This document shows, one piece after another, positions 50,275 through 58,771 of a DNA stretch of 64,000 nt. Below the pieces are notes generated by a model. It was not told the origin of the DNA, did no database searches, and saw only the letters and a list, made by a program, of their open reading frames with translations. Within the stretch, counting starts at the first letter, position 1; each line of letters begins with the position of its first letter. Source of the DNA: Variovorax paradoxus (lineage in GTDB: Bacteria > Pseudomonadota > Gammaproteobacteria > Burkholderiales > Burkholderiaceae_C). The position numbers and the translations under genes are program-made. The DNA lies in assembly GCF_018614875.1 (NCBI RefSeq), contig NZ_JAGGNW010000026.1, positions 43,333 to 107,332 on the forward strand, read 5' to 3'.

Positions 50275-50937
50275 CTACAGGCCGCGCTCCACCATGTCGA
50301 TGAGCTGCTGGCCGAGCGCATGGGTGTCCGCTGCATCCATCGCCTTCAGCGGCCCGTCGATGATCAGCAGCGCCAGCCCGTGCACGGCCGACCAGGCCAG
50401 GTATTCGGCGTTCGGGCGGCGCGAGGGGTCGAGCGCACCGGCCTCCACGAGCCGGTCGATCGCGGCGCCCAGCAGTTGGAACGGGTTCATGCCGCTCGCA
50501 CCCGCGCTCCCCGGCCCCACTTCGCCCTGGGCGTCTTCGGACGACACCAGGAACGCCGTACGGAAGAGGCCCGGCTCGGCCTGGGCAAAGCGCAGATAGG
50601 CAGTGCCGATGGCCCGCACCCGCGCCCGCGCGAAGTCGACGGGCGGCTGGTCGCATGGCAGCACCGCCAGTTCCTCTTCCATGGCCATGGCCGCCGCCGA
50701 CAGCGCCGTCGCGCGCACCGCCAGCAGCAGTTCCCGCCGGCTGGCGAAATGCCGGTACGCCGCGTTGGGCACCACGCCCGCGCGCCGCGTCACCTCGCGA
50801 AGCGCCACCGCATCGGGCCCGCCCTCGCGGGCCAGTTCCATACCCGCGTCGAGCAGCGCGCGGCGCAGGTCGCCGTGGCGGTACGTGCTGCGTGCCGCGG
50901 GCGGGCTGGGGGCTGGCGGAACGATGCGGGGGCTCAT
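50275..50937 (-). CDS. TetR family transcriptional regulator
   Basis: A 220-residue repressor. The N-terminal helix-turn-helix is HGDLRRALLDAGMELAREGG, then ALREVTRRAGVVPNAAYRHFASRRELL. The C-terminal ligand domain (about residues 95-215) is of the WHG type. It is divergent from the VOC-MFS-DUF1428 operon; the intergenic region holds two copies of a palindrome, so it very likely represses that operon and itself. Confidence 0.92.
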   Translation of the reverse strand: MSPRIVPPAPSPPAARSTYRHGDLRRALLDAGMELAREGGPDAVALREVTRRAGVVPNAAYRHFASRRELLLAVRATALSAAAMAMEEELAVLPCDQPPVDFARARVRAIGTAYLRFAQAEPGLFRTAFLVSSEDAQGEVGPGSAGASGMNPFQLLGAAIDRLVEAGALDPSRRPNAEYLAWSAVHGLALLIIDGPLKAMDAADTHALGQQLIDMVERGL

Positions 50938-50951
50938 CAGGAATCTCCATG

Positions 50952-50996
50952 TGGACAGTGTCCATTATGTCTGCTATTCTTTGTGGACGGTGTACA
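50952..50996. promoter_or_regulatory. TetR operator pair
   Basis: TGGACAGTGTCCA (50952-50964) is a perfect 6-1-6 palindrome. TGGACGGTGTACA (50984-50996) repeats it with two changes 32 bp, three helical turns, further on and is itself nested in TTTGTG...CACAAA (50980-51000). Both lie between the TetR start (50937) and the divergent operon (51066). Confidence 0.75.
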
Positions 50997-51065
50997 CAAA
51001 CTTAGTTATTCCGTATGCGCGCAGGTCTCTGCGCATCCTTTCATCCTCAGTCCAAAGGAAACGCC

Positions 51066-51503
51066 ATGAAAGTCCAGTCTTACCTCTCCTTCGAAGGCCG
51101 CTGCGACGAAGCGCTCGCGTTCTACAAGAAGGCGCTCGGCGCGGAAGTCGTGCAGCTCATGCGCTACAGCGAGGCGCCTGAAATGCCGCCATCGGCCGAG
51201 GCCGACGCCAGCTGCGGCGGCGCCGCGCCGGCAGCCGACAAGGTGATGCACGCGGTGGTGCGCATCGGCGAAACCGAGCTGATGGCGTCCGACGGCCGGT
51301 GCTCGGGCCAGCCGGAGTTCAAGGGCATCATGCTGGCCCTCACCGCTTCCACCGACGCCCAGGCCCGCCAGTGGTTCGACGCGCTGGCCGCCGGCGGCCA
51401 GGTGATGCAGCCGCTGATGCCGACCTTCTTCAGCTCCAGCTTCGGCATGCTGGCGGACCGCTTCGGCGTGGGCTGGCTGCTGGTGGTGGCGCCTGCCAGC
51501 TGA
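51066..51503 (+). CDS. VOC family (PhnB-like/glyoxalase fold) protein
   Basis: A 145-residue protein of the vicinal oxygen chelate superfamily: VQSYLSFEGRCDEALAFYKKALGAEVV is the usual start, and GWLLVVAP the end. The metal ligands of true glyoxalases are not clearly conserved, as is common in the PhnB-like branch. First gene of the TetR-controlled operon. Possible role in handling a toxic compound also exported by the MFS protein; specific function unknown. Confidence 0.88.
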   Translation: MKVQSYLSFEGRCDEALAFYKKALGAEVVQLMRYSEAPEMPPSAEADASCGGAAPAADKVMHAVVRIGETELMASDGRCSGQPEFKGIMLALTASTDAQARQWFDALAAGGQVMQPLMPTFFSSSFGMLADRFGVGWLLVVAPAS

Positions 51504-51573
51504 AGCAGGCCTGGCGAATCTCGAGACAGGCCACCGACAGGCATTCAGGAAACCCTTGCAGGAATCACCCTTC

Positions 51574-53031
51574 ATGACCGACACACTCGACAACAACCGA
51601 AAGCGCTGGCTCGCACTGATGGTGCTGTGCCTCGGCGTGCTGATGATCGTGCTCGACACCACGATCGTGAACGTGGCGCTGCCCTCGATCCGCACCGACC
51701 TCGGCTTCACCGAGACCTCGCTGGTCTGGGTGGTGAACGCCTACATGCTGACCTTCGGCGGCTTCCTGCTGCTGGGCGGGCGGCTGGGCGACCTCTACGG
51801 CCACCGCAGGCTCTTCCTGATCGGCCTCGTGCTGTTCACGCTGGCCTCGCTGGCCTGCGGCGTCGCCAACTCGCAGGCGCTGCTGGTCGCGGCGCGCGCG
51901 GTGCAGGGGCTGGGCGGCGCGGTGGTCTCGGCGGTGGCGCTCTCGCTGATCATGAACATCTTCACCGAGCCGGCCGACCGCGCCAAGGCGATGGGCGTCT
52001 ACGGCTTCGTCTGCGCGGGCGGCGGCAGCATCGGCGTGCTGCTGGGCGGACTGCTCACGAGCACGCTGAGCTGGCACTGGATCTTCCTGGTGAACCTGCC
52101 GATCGGCGTGGCGGTGTATGCGCTGTGCATCGCGCTGCTGCCCTCGGCGCGCGGCCAGGCTCACGGCGAGAAGCTCGACGTGGCCGGCGCCGTGGCGGTG
52201 ACGCTGTCGCTGATGCTCGCGGTGTATGCCATCGTCAACGGCAACGAGGCCGGGTGGCAGTCGGCACAGACGCTCGGGCTGCTGGGCGCCGCGGTGGTCC
52301 TGATGGCGCTCTTCATCGCCATCGAGGCCAGGGTGCAGCATCCGCTGATGCCGCTGGGCCTGTTCCGCCTGCGCAGCGTTTCGGTCTCCAACGTGGTGGG
52401 CGTGCTGTGGGCGGCGGCCATGTTCGCGTGGTTCTTCATTTCCGCGCTCTACATGCAGCTGGTGCTGGGCTACACGCCGATGCAGATCGGCCTGGCGTTT
52501 TTGCCGGCCAACCTGATCATGGCGCTGTTCTCGCTGGGCATCTCGGCCCGGCTGGTGATGCGCTTCGGCATCCGCAAGCCGCTGTCCGTGGGGCTCTGGC
52601 TCGCGGCCATCGGACTCGCGCTGTTCGCGCGGGCGCCGGTGAACGGCAGCTTCCTGGTCGACGTGCTGCCCGGCATGCTGCTGCTGGGCCTTGGCGCGGG
52701 CATGGCGCTGAACCCGCTGCTTCTCGCGGCCATGAGCGAGGTGAGCACTACCGAATCGGGCCTGGCCTCGGGCGTGGTCAACACGGCCTTCATGATGGGC
52801 GGGGCGCTGGGGCTGGCGGTGCTGGCGAGCGCCGCGGTCGCGCGCACCGCGGCGATGGAAGCGGCCGGCGCAAAGCTTGCGCTCGCGCTCACCGGCGGCT
52901 ACAACCTCGCGTTTCTCATCGGTGCCGTGTTCGCGGCCGTGGCGGGGCTGCTCGGGGCGGTGCTGCTGCGCACCGCATCGCCAGGGGCCACGGCATCCGC
53001 AGGCACGTCCAACCGTGCAGCGGCGTCCTGA
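51574..53031 (+). CDS. MFS multidrug efflux transporter, DHA2 (14-helix) family
   Basis: A 485-residue inner-membrane drug:H+ antiporter. Motif D1 LDTTIVNVALPSI is in helix 1, motif A GGRLGDLYGHRRLF between helices 2 and 3, and motif C GGGSIGVLLGGLL in helix 5; the hydrophobic pattern gives about 14 helices. EmrB/QacA-like. The adjacent TetR gene and operators fit induction by a compound it exports. 70 bp after the VOC gene. Confidence 0.94.
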   Translation: MTDTLDNNRKRWLALMVLCLGVLMIVLDTTIVNVALPSIRTDLGFTETSLVWVVNAYMLTFGGFLLLGGRLGDLYGHRRLFLIGLVLFTLASLACGVANSQALLVAARAVQGLGGAVVSAVALSLIMNIFTEPADRAKAMGVYGFVCAGGGSIGVLLGGLLTSTLSWHWIFLVNLPIGVAVYALCIALLPSARGQAHGEKLDVAGAVAVTLSLMLAVYAIVNGNEAGWQSAQTLGLLGAAVVLMALFIAIEARVQHPLMPLGLFRLRSVSVSNVVGVLWAAAMFAWFFISALYMQLVLGYTPMQIGLAFLPANLIMALFSLGISARLVMRFGIRKPLSVGLWLAAIGLALFARAPVNGSFLVDVLPGMLLLGLGAGMALNPLLLAAMSEVSTTESGLASGVVNTAFMMGGALGLAVLASAAVARTAAMEAAGAKLALALTGGYNLAFLIGAVFAAVAGLLGAVLLRTASPGATASAGTSNRAAAS

Positions 53032-53098
53032 GGGTCCGCCTGTCCGGCGGCCGCTTTTTCTTTCTTTTCTTCCGTTTCTTTTTTCAAGGAGACTTCCG

Positions 53099-53458
53099 AT
53101 GGCTCGCTATGTCGATGGTTTCATCGTTCCCATTCCCTCGAACAACGTCGAGGCCTACCGCAAGCTGGCGCGCAAGGCCGGCAAGATCTGGATGGAATAC
53201 GGCGCGCTCGAATACGTGGAGTGCGTGGCCGACGACGTGAAGCCCGGCAAGCTCACTTCGTTTCCGCAGAGCGTGAAGCAGAAGACCGACGAAACGGTGG
53301 CGTTCTCGTGGATCGTCTACAAGTCGCGCAAGCACCGCGACGCGGTCAACGCCAAGGTCATGGCCGACCCGCGCATTGCCGCGATGGACCCCAAGACCAT
53401 GCCCTTCGATGCGAAGCGGATGATCTTCGGCGGCTTCAAGTCGATCGTCGAGTTCTGA
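53099..53458 (+). CDS. DUF1428 family protein
   Basis: A 119-residue alpha/beta-barrel-like protein matching DUF1428: YVDGFIVPIPSNNVEAYRKLARKAG, YVECVADDV, FSWIVYKSRKHRDAVNAKVMADPR and MPFDAKRMIFGGFKSIVEF. Function unknown. Third gene of the operon behind the MFS transporter, preceded by AAGGAGA. Confidence 0.93.
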   Translation: MARYVDGFIVPIPSNNVEAYRKLARKAGKIWMEYGALEYVECVADDVKPGKLTSFPQSVKQKTDETVAFSWIVYKSRKHRDAVNAKVMADPRIAAMDPKTMPFDAKRMIFGGFKSIVEF

Positions 53459-53473
53459 CCAAGTGCCCAGGGC

Positions 53474-54232
53474 TCAGGCGAAGAATCCGTCGTAGACGAG
53501 CTTGAGACCGGTCAGCAGCATGCCCAGGTACACGAAGCGATAGAACCACGTCGCATCGATGCGCCGCGCAATGCGGATGCCAACCCACACGCCGAGCGGG
53601 GCGAGCGGCATCAGCGCCAGCGAGGTGGCCAGCGTGCGAAAGTCGAGCAGGCCGAGCCATGCGTAGGGAATCCACTTGCTGAGATTCACCACGAAGAAGA
53701 AGTAGGCCATGGTGGCCGTGAAGATCACCGGCTTGAGGCGCAGCGGAATCACGTAGGCGTTGATCGGCGGCCCGCCGGCGTGCGCGATGAAGCTGGTGAA
53801 GCCCGACACCGTGGTCAGCACCGCGCCCACGCCGCGCGAGGGCAGCGGGTCGTCCGGCTTGGGCGGAAACGCCAGCCGCTGCGCAAGGAACAGCAGGGTG
53901 AACACGCCGACGATGCCGGCCACGGTGTGGGCCGAGAGCGTGCGGAAAAGCAGCGTGCCGATCACCGTGCCGAGCAGGCCGAAGGGAATCAGGAACTTGA
54001 GCAGCGTGCGGTCGAAGTCGTTGCGGAAGGCAGCCAGGCCGAGCAGGTCCATCAGCAGCAGCAGCGGCATCAAAATGGCCGCGGCCTGCGGCACCGTCAC
54101 CGCCAGCGCCATCAGCGGCACCGCCAGCGAGCCGAAGCCGGCGCCAAAGCCGCTCTTGCTGATGCCCAGCAGCAGCACGGCGGGAACTGCAACCGCATAG
54201 AAATGCGGGTCGGTGATGAGGGGAAAGACCAT
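53474..54232 (-). CDS. TauE/SafE family sulfite-exporter-like permease
   Basis: A 252-residue membrane protein with about seven to eight helices and the repeated motif of the family: GISKSGFGAGFGSLAVPLMAL in the first half and GFTSFIAHAGGPPINAYVIPL in the second. Members export sulfite or organosulfur anions; the substrate here is not known. Start ATG 54232. Convergent with the DUF1428 gene. Confidence 0.92.
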   Translation of the reverse strand: MVFPLITDPHFYAVAVPAVLLLGISKSGFGAGFGSLAVPLMALAVTVPQAAAILMPLLLLMDLLGLAAFRNDFDRTLLKFLIPFGLLGTVIGTLLFRTLSAHTVAGIVGVFTLLFLAQRLAFPPKPDDPLPSRGVGAVLTTVSGFTSFIAHAGGPPINAYVIPLRLKPVIFTATMAYFFFVVNLSKWIPYAWLGLLDFRTLATSLALMPLAPLGVWVGIRIARRIDATWFYRFVYLGMLLTGLKLVYDGFFA

Positions 54233-54419
54233 GGGAAAGGAAGCGGCGCGGACAAAAGCCCGCCGTATCGATTCGGTGGGTCGTCCGAGCGTAGCAGGAT
54301 GGTGCGGGCCATCTTCAGAAACTGTGCGTAAACGCACATACCGGCGCGCGGCCGTTCCGCACACTGGAACCGCAACCGTCGCACCCTGCGGCGACCCCTC
54401 CCATTTTTCAAGGATCTGC

Positions 54420-54896
54420 ATGAACCCCCAGGCCGTAGCCGCCAACTCCGCGCGTGCGCCGATCGCACCATCGCGGGCTTCCTCCGTCTCCCCCGCCACG
54501 CTCGACGACTCCGGCAAGCTGCTGCTGCGCGTGGCGATCGGCGTGCTCGTGCTGCTGCACGGCATCTTCAAGATCTCGGCCGGCGTGGGCTTCGTGAGCG
54601 CCATGCTGGTGAAGGCCGGCCTGCCGGGCGGGCTCGCCTACCTGGTGTATGTGGGCGAGATCGTGGCGCCGCTCCTCATGATCGCCGGCTTCTGGACCCG
54701 CGCCGCCGCCGGCGTGGTCGTCATCAACATGCTCGCGGCCTTCGGCCTGGTGCACATGGCCGACCTGTTCGCCATGACCAAGCAGGGCGGCTGGGCGCTC
54801 GAGCTGCAGGGCCTGTACCTGTTCGGCGCGCTCGCCGTGGTGCTGCTGGGCGCGGGCCGCTTCAGCCTCGGCGGTCTGCGCGGCCGCTGGAACTGA
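54420..54896 (+). CDS. DoxX family membrane protein
   Basis: A 158-residue protein: a soluble Ala/Ser-rich leader of about 30 residues, then four helices with the DoxX pattern LLLRVAIGVLVLLHGIFKI, LVYVGEIVAPLLMIAGFWTRAAA and ALELQGLYLFGALAVVLLGAGR. DoxX relatives are linked to quinone or thiosulfate redox chemistry or membrane oxidoreductase complexes, but most are uncharacterised. Convergent with the CRP-like gene (6-bp gap). Confidence 0.88.
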   Translation: MNPQAVAANSARAPIAPSRASSVSPATLDDSGKLLLRVAIGVLVLLHGIFKISAGVGFVSAMLVKAGLPGGLAYLVYVGEIVAPLLMIAGFWTRAAAGVVVINMLAAFGLVHMADLFAMTKQGGWALELQGLYLFGALAVVLLGAGRFSLGGLRGRWN

Positions 54897-54902
54897 GCCG
54901 GC

Positions 54903-55622
54903 TCAGCCGGCATCGCCCCTGACCTGCGAGACCATCGACTCCAGTCGGGCGACGTCGGCCACCAGCAGGGCCTTGCCGTCCTTGTGCAGCACCCCGCTGC
55001 GCGCCAGCACGTTGAGCTCGCGGGTCACCTGCTCGCGGTTGGTGCTGATCTGGCTGGCCAGGGCCGCGTGCTTCGGCGCCGGCTCCAGCCGCGCCTGGTT
55101 GTGCGCCACGCCCGCGGCTCGCGCGAGGCGCAGCAGCTCGGCATGCAGCCGGTTCTGGACACCCAGCGTGCTCAGGTCGATCACGCGCTCCGAAAGCTGG
55201 CGCACCAATGACGCCAGCCGCCGCATCACCCGCTCGGCCACCAGCGGTTCCTCGCGCAGCAGGCCGAGGAAGGCGGGGCGGTCGAGGCTGGCGAGCACGC
55301 TCGGCTCGAGCGTGACCACGTCGGCGGAACGCGGCCCGCCGTCGATGGCGGCAATGTCGCCGAAATGTTCGCCAGCTTCCGAATCCCTGAAGGTCACCTG
55401 CCGCCCGTTGGCCGAATAGGTGGTGACGCGGACCCGGCCCGAGACCAGCAGGAACACGTCGCCCTGCTGCTCGGCGCGCATCAGCAGCGGCTTGCCGGCC
55501 TCGACGCTGTGCCACCGGCATTGCTGCGCGAGCAGGGCGAGGCGCCGGTCTGAAAGGCCTTCGAAGAGCGCGATGCGGCGCAGCGCGAAGCTGGAACGAG
55601 GAGTGGTTGGAGTTGGGGCCAT
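54903..55622 (-). CDS. Crp/Fnr family regulator with an intact cyclic-nucleotide pocket
   Basis: A 239-residue regulator. The cNMP-binding domain (about residues 14-130) contains the phosphate-binding cassette GEHFGDIAAIDGGPRSADVV, with the GExFG(D/E) and the RS pair that contact cyclic-nucleotide phosphate in CRP. A long dimer helix follows, then the helix-turn-helix LASQISTNREQVTRELNVLARSGVL. The N-terminus lacks FNR's Fe-S Cys set. It is divergent, 53 bp away, from a gene for a nucleotide cyclase, so cAMP or cGMP is a likely ligand. ATG 55622 chosen; in-frame starts at 55673 are possible. Confidence 0.92.
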   Translation of the reverse strand: MAPTPTTPRSSFALRRIALFEGLSDRRLALLAQQCRWHSVEAGKPLLMRAEQQGDVFLLVSGRVRVTTYSANGRQVTFRDSEAGEHFGDIAAIDGGPRSADVVTLEPSVLASLDRPAFLGLLREEPLVAERVMRRLASLVRQLSERVIDLSTLGVQNRLHAELLRLARAAGVAHNQARLEPAPKHAALASQISTNREQVTRELNVLARSGVLHKDGKALLVADVARLESMVSQVRGDAG

Positions 55623-55675
55623 GCCGGTCGGTAGGGGCGCGCGCATTATGCTCGGGTGCCCCTTCGAAGCCATTC

Positions 55676-57325
55676 ATGGACAGACGCTCCCCACCCCTCG
55701 CCCTGTTGCCGAGACCGCCGACCCGGCGCAACCTCCGATGGACGAGCGGGCTGGTGCTGATGGCTTATGTCACGGCGCACCTGCTGAACCATTCGCTCGG
55801 CATCTTCTCCTTCGCGGCGGCCGAGTCGGTGCTGCGCGTCGTGCAGGTCTTCTGGCACAGCCTGCCGGGCACGCTGCTGCTGTATGGCGCGGCCGGCGCG
55901 CACCTGGCACTGGCCGTGGCCGCGCTGTGGGAGCGCCGCACGCTGCGCATGCCGCCGCTCGAAGGGCTGCGCGTGCTGCTGGGTTTTGCACTGCCGCTGT
56001 TGCTGGCCACCCACCTGACGGCGATGCGCGGCGCCTACCTGGCCTACGGCATCGACGGCTCCTACGTCCGCGTGGTCCGCGGCCTGTGGAGCCTGCCGGG
56101 CGCCGGTGCGCAGTTCACGATGCTGCTCGCGGCCTGGACCCATGGCTGCCTGGGCATCCACTTCGCGCTGCGGGCACGGCCGGCCTACCGGCGCTTTTCC
56201 CATTGGCTGCTGGCCATTGCCGTGGTGCTGCCACTCGCGGCGGTGATGGGTTTCATCTCGATGGGGCGCGAGTTCCAGTGGACCGGCGTCCCGCCCGCGG
56301 TGCTGCCGACCCCGGCCCAGGGCCGGGCGCTCGACACGGCGGAAGGCCGCATCAAGCTCTTCTACGCGCTTGGCCTGGTCGCCCTGCTGGCCGCCTATGC
56401 GGCACGCAACCGGTTCGCGCGCCGCGCGCGCGGGCCCTCGGTTGCGCTGCGCTACCCCGGCCGCACGGTGCACGTGCCGCGCGGCTGGAGCGTGCTGGAA
56501 GCGAGCCGATCGCACGGCATCGCGCATCTCTCGGTGTGCGGCGGCCGGGCGCGCTGCTCGACCTGCCGCGTGCGCGTGCTCGGCCCCGCACAGCACACGG
56601 ACCCACCCGACCACGACGAGCAGCGAACGCTCGACCGCGTGCGTGCACCGGAAGGCGTGCGGCTGGCCTGCCAGCTGCGCCCGCAAGGCGACATCGAGGT
56701 CATCCCGCTGTTTGCGCCACCGGCCGATGGAGGGCGCCCCGCCCCGGTCAGCAGCTTCGGCCGCGAGCGCGACGTGGCCGTCCTCTTCGTGGACCTGCGG
56801 CGCTGGTCGGGCTTGTCGGAGCGGCAATGGCCCTTCGACCTGGCCTATGTGCTCGACCGCTACTTCGCCACCGTGGGCGCCGCCGTGCGCGAATGCGGCG
56901 GCGTGCCGAACCAGTTCATCGGCGACAGCGTGATGGCGATCTTCGGACTCGGCACCGACCTGCCCACCGCATGCCGTCAGGCGCTGCGCGCGACCGAACT
57001 CATCGGCCAGCGCATGGACGCGTGGAGCGAAGGCTTCGAAGCCCAGTTCGGCCAGCCGCTGGACTTCGGCATGGGCCTGCACGCCGGACCTGCGGCGGTG
57101 GGCGAAGTGGGCTACCTCGACACGACCACCTTCACCGCGATCGGCGAAGTGGTCAACACCGCGAGCCGGCTGCAGGACCACGCCAAGGCGGCCGCATCGC
57201 GCCTGGTGGTCTCGGTGTTTGCCGCGCAGCAGGCCGGCTTCGCGCATGCGGGAGGAAAGGTCGAAATGCTGGCTGTGCGCGGCCGCTCCGAGCCGATTGC
57301 GGTGATCTGCTCCCAGCCCCTGTAG
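55676..57325 (+). CDS. Redox-module adenylate/guanylate cyclase: cytochrome-b-like membrane domain, [2Fe-2S] domain, class III cyclase
   Basis: A 549-residue three-part protein. Residues about 20-245 have six helices with His at likely heme positions (H35, H39, H61, H76, H113, H156, H162), resembling succinate-dehydrogenase-type or CyaC-type diheme anchors. Residues about 255-345 are a ferredoxin-like [2Fe-2S] domain with C288, C294, C297 and C332. Residues 365-549 form a class III cyclase: metal Asp in FVDLRRWS (D373) and GDSVMAIFG (D417), GLHAGPAAVGEVG, and N494/R498 in EVVNTASRL. The base-selecting Lys position holds Gln413, with Thr488 opposite. It should couple quinone or redox state to cAMP or cGMP. 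Start ATG 55676. Confidence 0.9.
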   Translation: MDRRSPPLALLPRPPTRRNLRWTSGLVLMAYVTAHLLNHSLGIFSFAAAESVLRVVQVFWHSLPGTLLLYGAAGAHLALAVAALWERRTLRMPPLEGLRVLLGFALPLLLATHLTAMRGAYLAYGIDGSYVRVVRGLWSLPGAGAQFTMLLAAWTHGCLGIHFALRARPAYRRFSHWLLAIAVVLPLAAVMGFISMGREFQWTGVPPAVLPTPAQGRALDTAEGRIKLFYALGLVALLAAYAARNRFARRARGPSVALRYPGRTVHVPRGWSVLEASRSHGIAHLSVCGGRARCSTCRVRVLGPAQHTDPPDHDEQRTLDRVRAPEGVRLACQLRPQGDIEVIPLFAPPADGGRPAPVSSFGRERDVAVLFVDLRRWSGLSERQWPFDLAYVLDRYFATVGAAVRECGGVPNQFIGDSVMAIFGLGTDLPTACRQALRATELIGQRMDAWSEGFEAQFGQPLDFGMGLHAGPAAVGEVGYLDTTTFTAIGEVVNTASRLQDHAKAAASRLVVSVFAAQQAGFAHAGGKVEMLAVRGRSEPIAVICSQPL

Positions 57326-57352
57326 CCGGCAAAAGCGCTATCCTCCGCCCGG

Positions 57353-57880
57353 ATGGCCATCTCCGCATTCGTCGTGAAAGTTCCCGCAGCCGAATCGCTT
57401 GCCGGAGACCTGCGGCGCCGCTACGACCCGACCGTGGCGCTGGGTGTGCCGGCGCACATCACGGTGCTGGTTCCTTTCATGGACCCGTCGCTGATCACGC
57501 GTGCCGTGCTGGACCGCGCCCAGCGCGTGCTCGAACGCACAACTTCGTTCTCCTTCTCCCTGGGCAAGGTCGGGCGCTTTCCCGAGACCGCCTATCTCGC
57601 TCCGGAGCCAGCCGCCCCCTTCATCGGCATGACACTGGCGCTTGCGGCAGCCTTTCCCGAGTTCCCGCCCTACGGTGGGGAGCACACGGGTGTCGTTCCG
57701 CATCTCTCGGTGGCGCATGGCAGCGCGCTCGACGCGGATGCAGCGGCCATCGAACTTCAGGCCCGGCTCCTTGCATCGGGCGCCGTGCATGCGAGCTGTA
57801 CCGAAGTTGCCCTGATCGAGAACTCATCAGGGCGCTGGCAAGACTTGCATGTCTTTGCGCTCCCCGAACCCGGCTTCTGA
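57353..57880 (+). CDS. 2'-5' RNA ligase family (2H phosphoesterase-like) protein
   Basis: A 175-residue protein of the 2H superfamily with two His-x-Thr/Ser motifs: PAHITVLVPF near residue 37 and VPHLSVAHG near residue 118. Members act as cyclic phosphodiesterases or RNA ligases on 2'-5' or 2',3'-cyclic ends. The true substrate is not known. 27 bp after the cyclase gene, but no functional link is evident. Confidence 0.88.
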   Translation: MAISAFVVKVPAAESLAGDLRRRYDPTVALGVPAHITVLVPFMDPSLITRAVLDRAQRVLERTTSFSFSLGKVGRFPETAYLAPEPAAPFIGMTLALAAAFPEFPPYGGEHTGVVPHLSVAHGSALDADAAAIELQARLLASGAVHASCTEVALIENSSGRWQDLHVFALPEPGF

Positions 57881-57883
57881 TTC

Positions 57884-58771
57884 ATGCACGACGCCCTCTT
57901 CATCTGCAGCCGCAACCGGTGGCTCGGATCAGGCCGGCGATGGAGGAAACTGGTGTTGTTCGCCCTGCCCGCATTCCTGACCGGCTGCGTCCAGTCGATG
58001 TTCTATTACCCCGACCGCGTGCGCTACGAAACGCCCGACGCGCTCGGGCTGCGCTACCAGGCGGTGCAGTTCACCAGCGCCGACGGCACACGCCTCGGCG
58101 GCTGGTTTCTTCCGGCAGCGGGCCGCGACAACCCCAAAGAAGCCAAGGGCACGGTGATCCACTTCCACGGCAACGCCCAGAACATGAGCACGCACTGGCG
58201 CTTCGTGGCCTGGCTGCCGAAGCAGGACTTCAACGTGTTCGTGTTCGACTACCGGGGCTATGGCGAATCCGACGGCAAGCCGGAGCCCAAGGGCGTGTTC
58301 GAGGATTCCAGCGCCGCGCTGGACCACGTGCGCTCGCGTGCCGATGTCGACCCCGAGCGCCTTCTCGTCTTCGGCCAGAGCCTGGGCGGCGCCAACGCGA
58401 TTGCGGTGCTGGGCTCGGGCAACCGGGCCGGCGTGAAGGCGGCGGCCATCGAATCGACCTTCTATTCGTATTCCTCGATTGCGAACGAGAAGCTCCCGGG
58501 CGCCGGGCTGCTGGTGAGCGACGACTACGCCGCATCCAAATACATCGCCGCCGTGGCGCCCATTCCGCTGCTGCTGATCCACGGCACGGCCGACCTGATC
58601 ATTCCGCATTCCCATTCGCGGCGCCTGCTGGAGGCTGCAGGCGAACCCAAGCGCCTGCTCGAGGTGCCCGGAGCCGGCCACCTCGAGCCGATGACCGAGC
58701 GCTTCGGCACTACCTGGCAGCAGGCGCTGGTGGAATTTTTCGACGCCTCGCTGCGTCCCCGCCAACCATGA
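57884..58771 (+). CDS. Alpha/beta hydrolase, BEM46-like, possibly a lipoprotein
   Basis: A 295-residue serine hydrolase. An N-terminal hydrophobic stretch ends in FLTGC, a plausible lipobox, so it may be membrane-anchored. The fold is clear: HFHGNAQNMSTHW (oxyanion region), VFDYRGYGESDG, nucleophile in VFGQSLGGANA, Asp in HGTADLIIP and His in PGAGHLEPM. Resembles BEM46/YfhR-type hydrolases, whose substrates are largely unknown. Its stop overlaps the next start as ATGA. Confidence 0.88.
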   Translation: MHDALFICSRNRWLGSGRRWRKLVLFALPAFLTGCVQSMFYYPDRVRYETPDALGLRYQAVQFTSADGTRLGGWFLPAAGRDNPKEAKGTVIHFHGNAQNMSTHWRFVAWLPKQDFNVFVFDYRGYGESDGKPEPKGVFEDSSAALDHVRSRADVDPERLLVFGQSLGGANAIAVLGSGNRAGVKAAAIESTFYSYSSIANEKLPGAGLLVSDDYAASKYIAAVAPIPLLLIHGTADLIIPHSHSRRLLEAAGEPKRLLEVPGAGHLEPMTERFGTTWQQALVEFFDASLRPRQP

